A DNA stretch of 14,117 nt from Pseudomonadota bacterium (GTDB lineage Bacteria; Pseudomonadota; Gammaproteobacteria; Xanthomonadales; Xanthomonadaceae), in the NCBI GenBank assembly GCA_023388955.1, contig JAEWFH010000142.1:1-14117 (forward strand). Reading direction: 5' to 3'. Positions 12,958 to 14,117 of the stretch are shown here, in pieces (within the stretch, counting starts at the first letter, position 1; each line of letters begins with the position of its first letter). The position numbers were made by a program, and so were the translations under genes. The notes under the pieces are model-generated. The model worked only from the letters and a program-made list of their open reading frames with translations, was not told where the DNA came from and did not search any database.

Positions 12958-14117
12958 ATGAGCACCGCCGAAACCCGCACCTTTGAAGCCGAGGTCGCCC
13001 AGGTCCTGCACCTGGTCACCCACTCGCTGTACTCGCACAAGGAGATCTTCCTGCGCGAACTGGTCTCCAACGCCTCCGACGCCTGCGACAAGCTGCGCTT
13101 CGAAGGCCTGGCCAACCCGGACCTGATGGCCGGTGACGGCGAGCTGCACATCGACGTCAGCTTCGACGAGAAGGCGCGGACGATCACGATTGCCGACAAC
13201 GGCATCGGCATGTCGCGGCAGGAGGTAATCGAGAACATCGGCACCATCGCCAGCTCCGGCACCCGCCGCTACCTGGCCGCGCTGGCCAGCGAGCAGAAGG
13301 CCGATGCGCGGCTGATCGGCCAGTTCGGCGTGGGCTTCTACTCGGCCTTCGTGGTCGCCGACCGGGTGACCGTGCTGACCCGCCGCGCCGGCGACGACGC
13401 CGGCGCAGGCGTGCGGTGGGAGAGCGACGGCAAGGGCGAATACACCCTGGAAACCGTCGAGCGCCCGCGGCGCGGCACCGAGGTGGTCCTGCACCTGAAG
13501 GACGGCGAGGACGAGTTCCTGTCGGCCTGGAAGCTGCGCGAGCTGGTCCAGCGCTACTCCGACCACGTCGCCTTCCCGATCCGCATGCCGAAGCAGGCCG
13601 AGGGCGACGAGCAGCCGGCCACCGACGAGTGGGAGACGATCAACTCCGCCTCCGCACTGTGGATCCGGAGCAAGTCGGAGATCAGCGACGAGGAGTACCA
13701 GGGTTTCTACAAGTCGCTGGGCCACGACTTCGCCGACCCGCTGGCCTGGAGCCACAACCGGGTCGAGGGCAACCAGAGCTTCACCACCCTGCTCTACCTG
13801 CCGGCGCAGCCACCGTTCGACGTGATGATGGGCGGGCGCGACGAGCGCAAGGGCCTGAAGCTGTACATCAAGCGCGTGTTCGTGATGGACGCCGCCGAGG
13901 AACTGCTGCCCAACTACCTGCGCTTCGTGCGCGGCGTGGTGGACGCCGACGACCTGCCGCTCAACGTCAGCCGCGAGCTGCTGCAGCAGAACCGCCAGCT
14001 CGAGCGCATCAAGGCCAGCTGCACCAAGCGCGTGCTGGACCTGATCGAGTCGCTGGCGAAGAACGAGCCGGAGAAGTTCGCCACCTTCCTCAAGGCCTTC
14101 GGCAACACGCTCAAGGA
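12958..14117 (+). CDS. htpG: Molecular chaperone HtpG (Hsp90), 3' truncated by window end
   Basis: The window holds 386 codons of bacterial Hsp90; the family is about 620-640 aa, so the C-terminal dimerisation domain and part of the middle domain lie beyond the edge. The N-terminal GHKL ATPase shows FLRELVSNASDACDKLRF with catalytic Glu34 and Mg-binding Asn38, DNGIGM (80-85), NIGTIASSGT (93-102) and GQFGVGFYSAF (121-131). The middle domain shows WKLRELVQRYSDHV, LYIKRVFVMD and LPLNVSRELLQQN, with the ATP-contacting Arg. The protein remodels client proteins in the cytosol under heat and other stress. ATG 12958 matches the family N-terminus (TFEAEVAQVLHL follows); GGAG lies 12 bases upstream, longer than ideal. 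A candidate sigma-32 promoter precedes it. The frame is intact to the last base. Confidence 0.97.
   Translation, partial: MSTAETRTFEAEVAQVLHLVTHSLYSHKEIFLRELVSNASDACDKLRFEGLANPDLMAGDGELHIDVSFDEKARTITIADNGIGMSRQEVIENIGTIASSGTRRYLAALASEQKADARLIGQFGVGFYSAFVVADRVTVLTRRAGDDAGAGVRWESDGKGEYTLETVERPRRGTEVVLHLKDGEDEFLSAWKLRELVQRYSDHVAFPIRMPKQAEGDEQPATDEWETINSASALWIRSKSEISDEEYQGFYKSLGHDFADPLAWSHNRVEGNQSFTTLLYLPAQPPFDVMMGGRDERKGLKLYIKRVFVMDAAEELLPNYLRFVRGVVDADDLPLNVSRELLQQNRQLERIKASCTKRVLDLIESLAKNEPEKFATFLKAFGNTLK

Noticed and set aside
1..14117. Mobile element, prophage, CRISPR array, toxin-antitoxin pair or known defence system
   Set aside because: No transposase, integrase, terminal repeats, tRNA target, regularly spaced repeats or recognisable defence domains are visible on either strand.

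Overview
The window is GC-rich DNA densely packed with bacterial genes and reads as an ordinary chromosomal region. The gene families together (an MTH1/MutX-like NUDIX hydrolase, HemJ, a PhoA-type phosphatase with a lipoprotein-like signal, a periplasmic cyclophilin, a YbcJ-type S4 protein, a BON-domain protein and HtpG) and the strong G/C bias at third codon positions fit a gammaproteobacterium of the Lysobacter/Luteimonas/Xanthomonas type. That assignment is inference from the protein sequences. I see no rRNA, tRNA, CRISPR array, insertion sequence, integrase or attachment site.

Layout. (1) 1-485: 3' part of a NUDIX gene (+), convergent with (2) 531-2108: a cysteine-free, acidic 525-aa protein of unknown function (-). 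(3) 2255-3877: exported alkaline phosphatase (+), convergent with (4) 3930-4352: hemJ (-), with an 11-bp hairpin between them. (5) 4407-6396: three + strand genes: a SAM methyltransferase, a secreted cyclophilin with a GTG start, and a 98-aa acidic protein. (6) 6423-7337: EamA/DMT permease (-), divergent from (7) 7439-8064: a DoxX membrane protein and a YbcJ-like S4 RNA-binding protein that overlap by ATGA and end in a strong hairpin. (8) 8131-12778: five genes on the - strand. In transcription order these are a cysteine-synthase-family enzyme, a CynX/NimT-type MFS transporter, a ClpP-fold lipoprotein, a 60-aa extremely hydrophilic protein, and a BON-domain protein with a Gly/Ser/Thr-rich tail. 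(9) 12958-end: htpG (+, truncated by the window edge), with a candidate sigma-32-type promoter in the 179-bp divergent gap.

No single pathway unites the window. A stress and cell-envelope theme is visible (HtpG, NUDIX pool sanitation, periplasmic isomerase, ClpP-like lipoprotein, BON protein, hydrophilic small protein), but that is only a theme. The least explained items are the 525-aa protein (531-2108), the 98-aa protein (6100-6396) and the 60-aa protein that has no Leu, Ile or Val (9110-9292). I did not find a convincing new multi-gene system, and I rate these individual genes as the places worth a second look. No stretch longer than about 180 bases lacks a gene.
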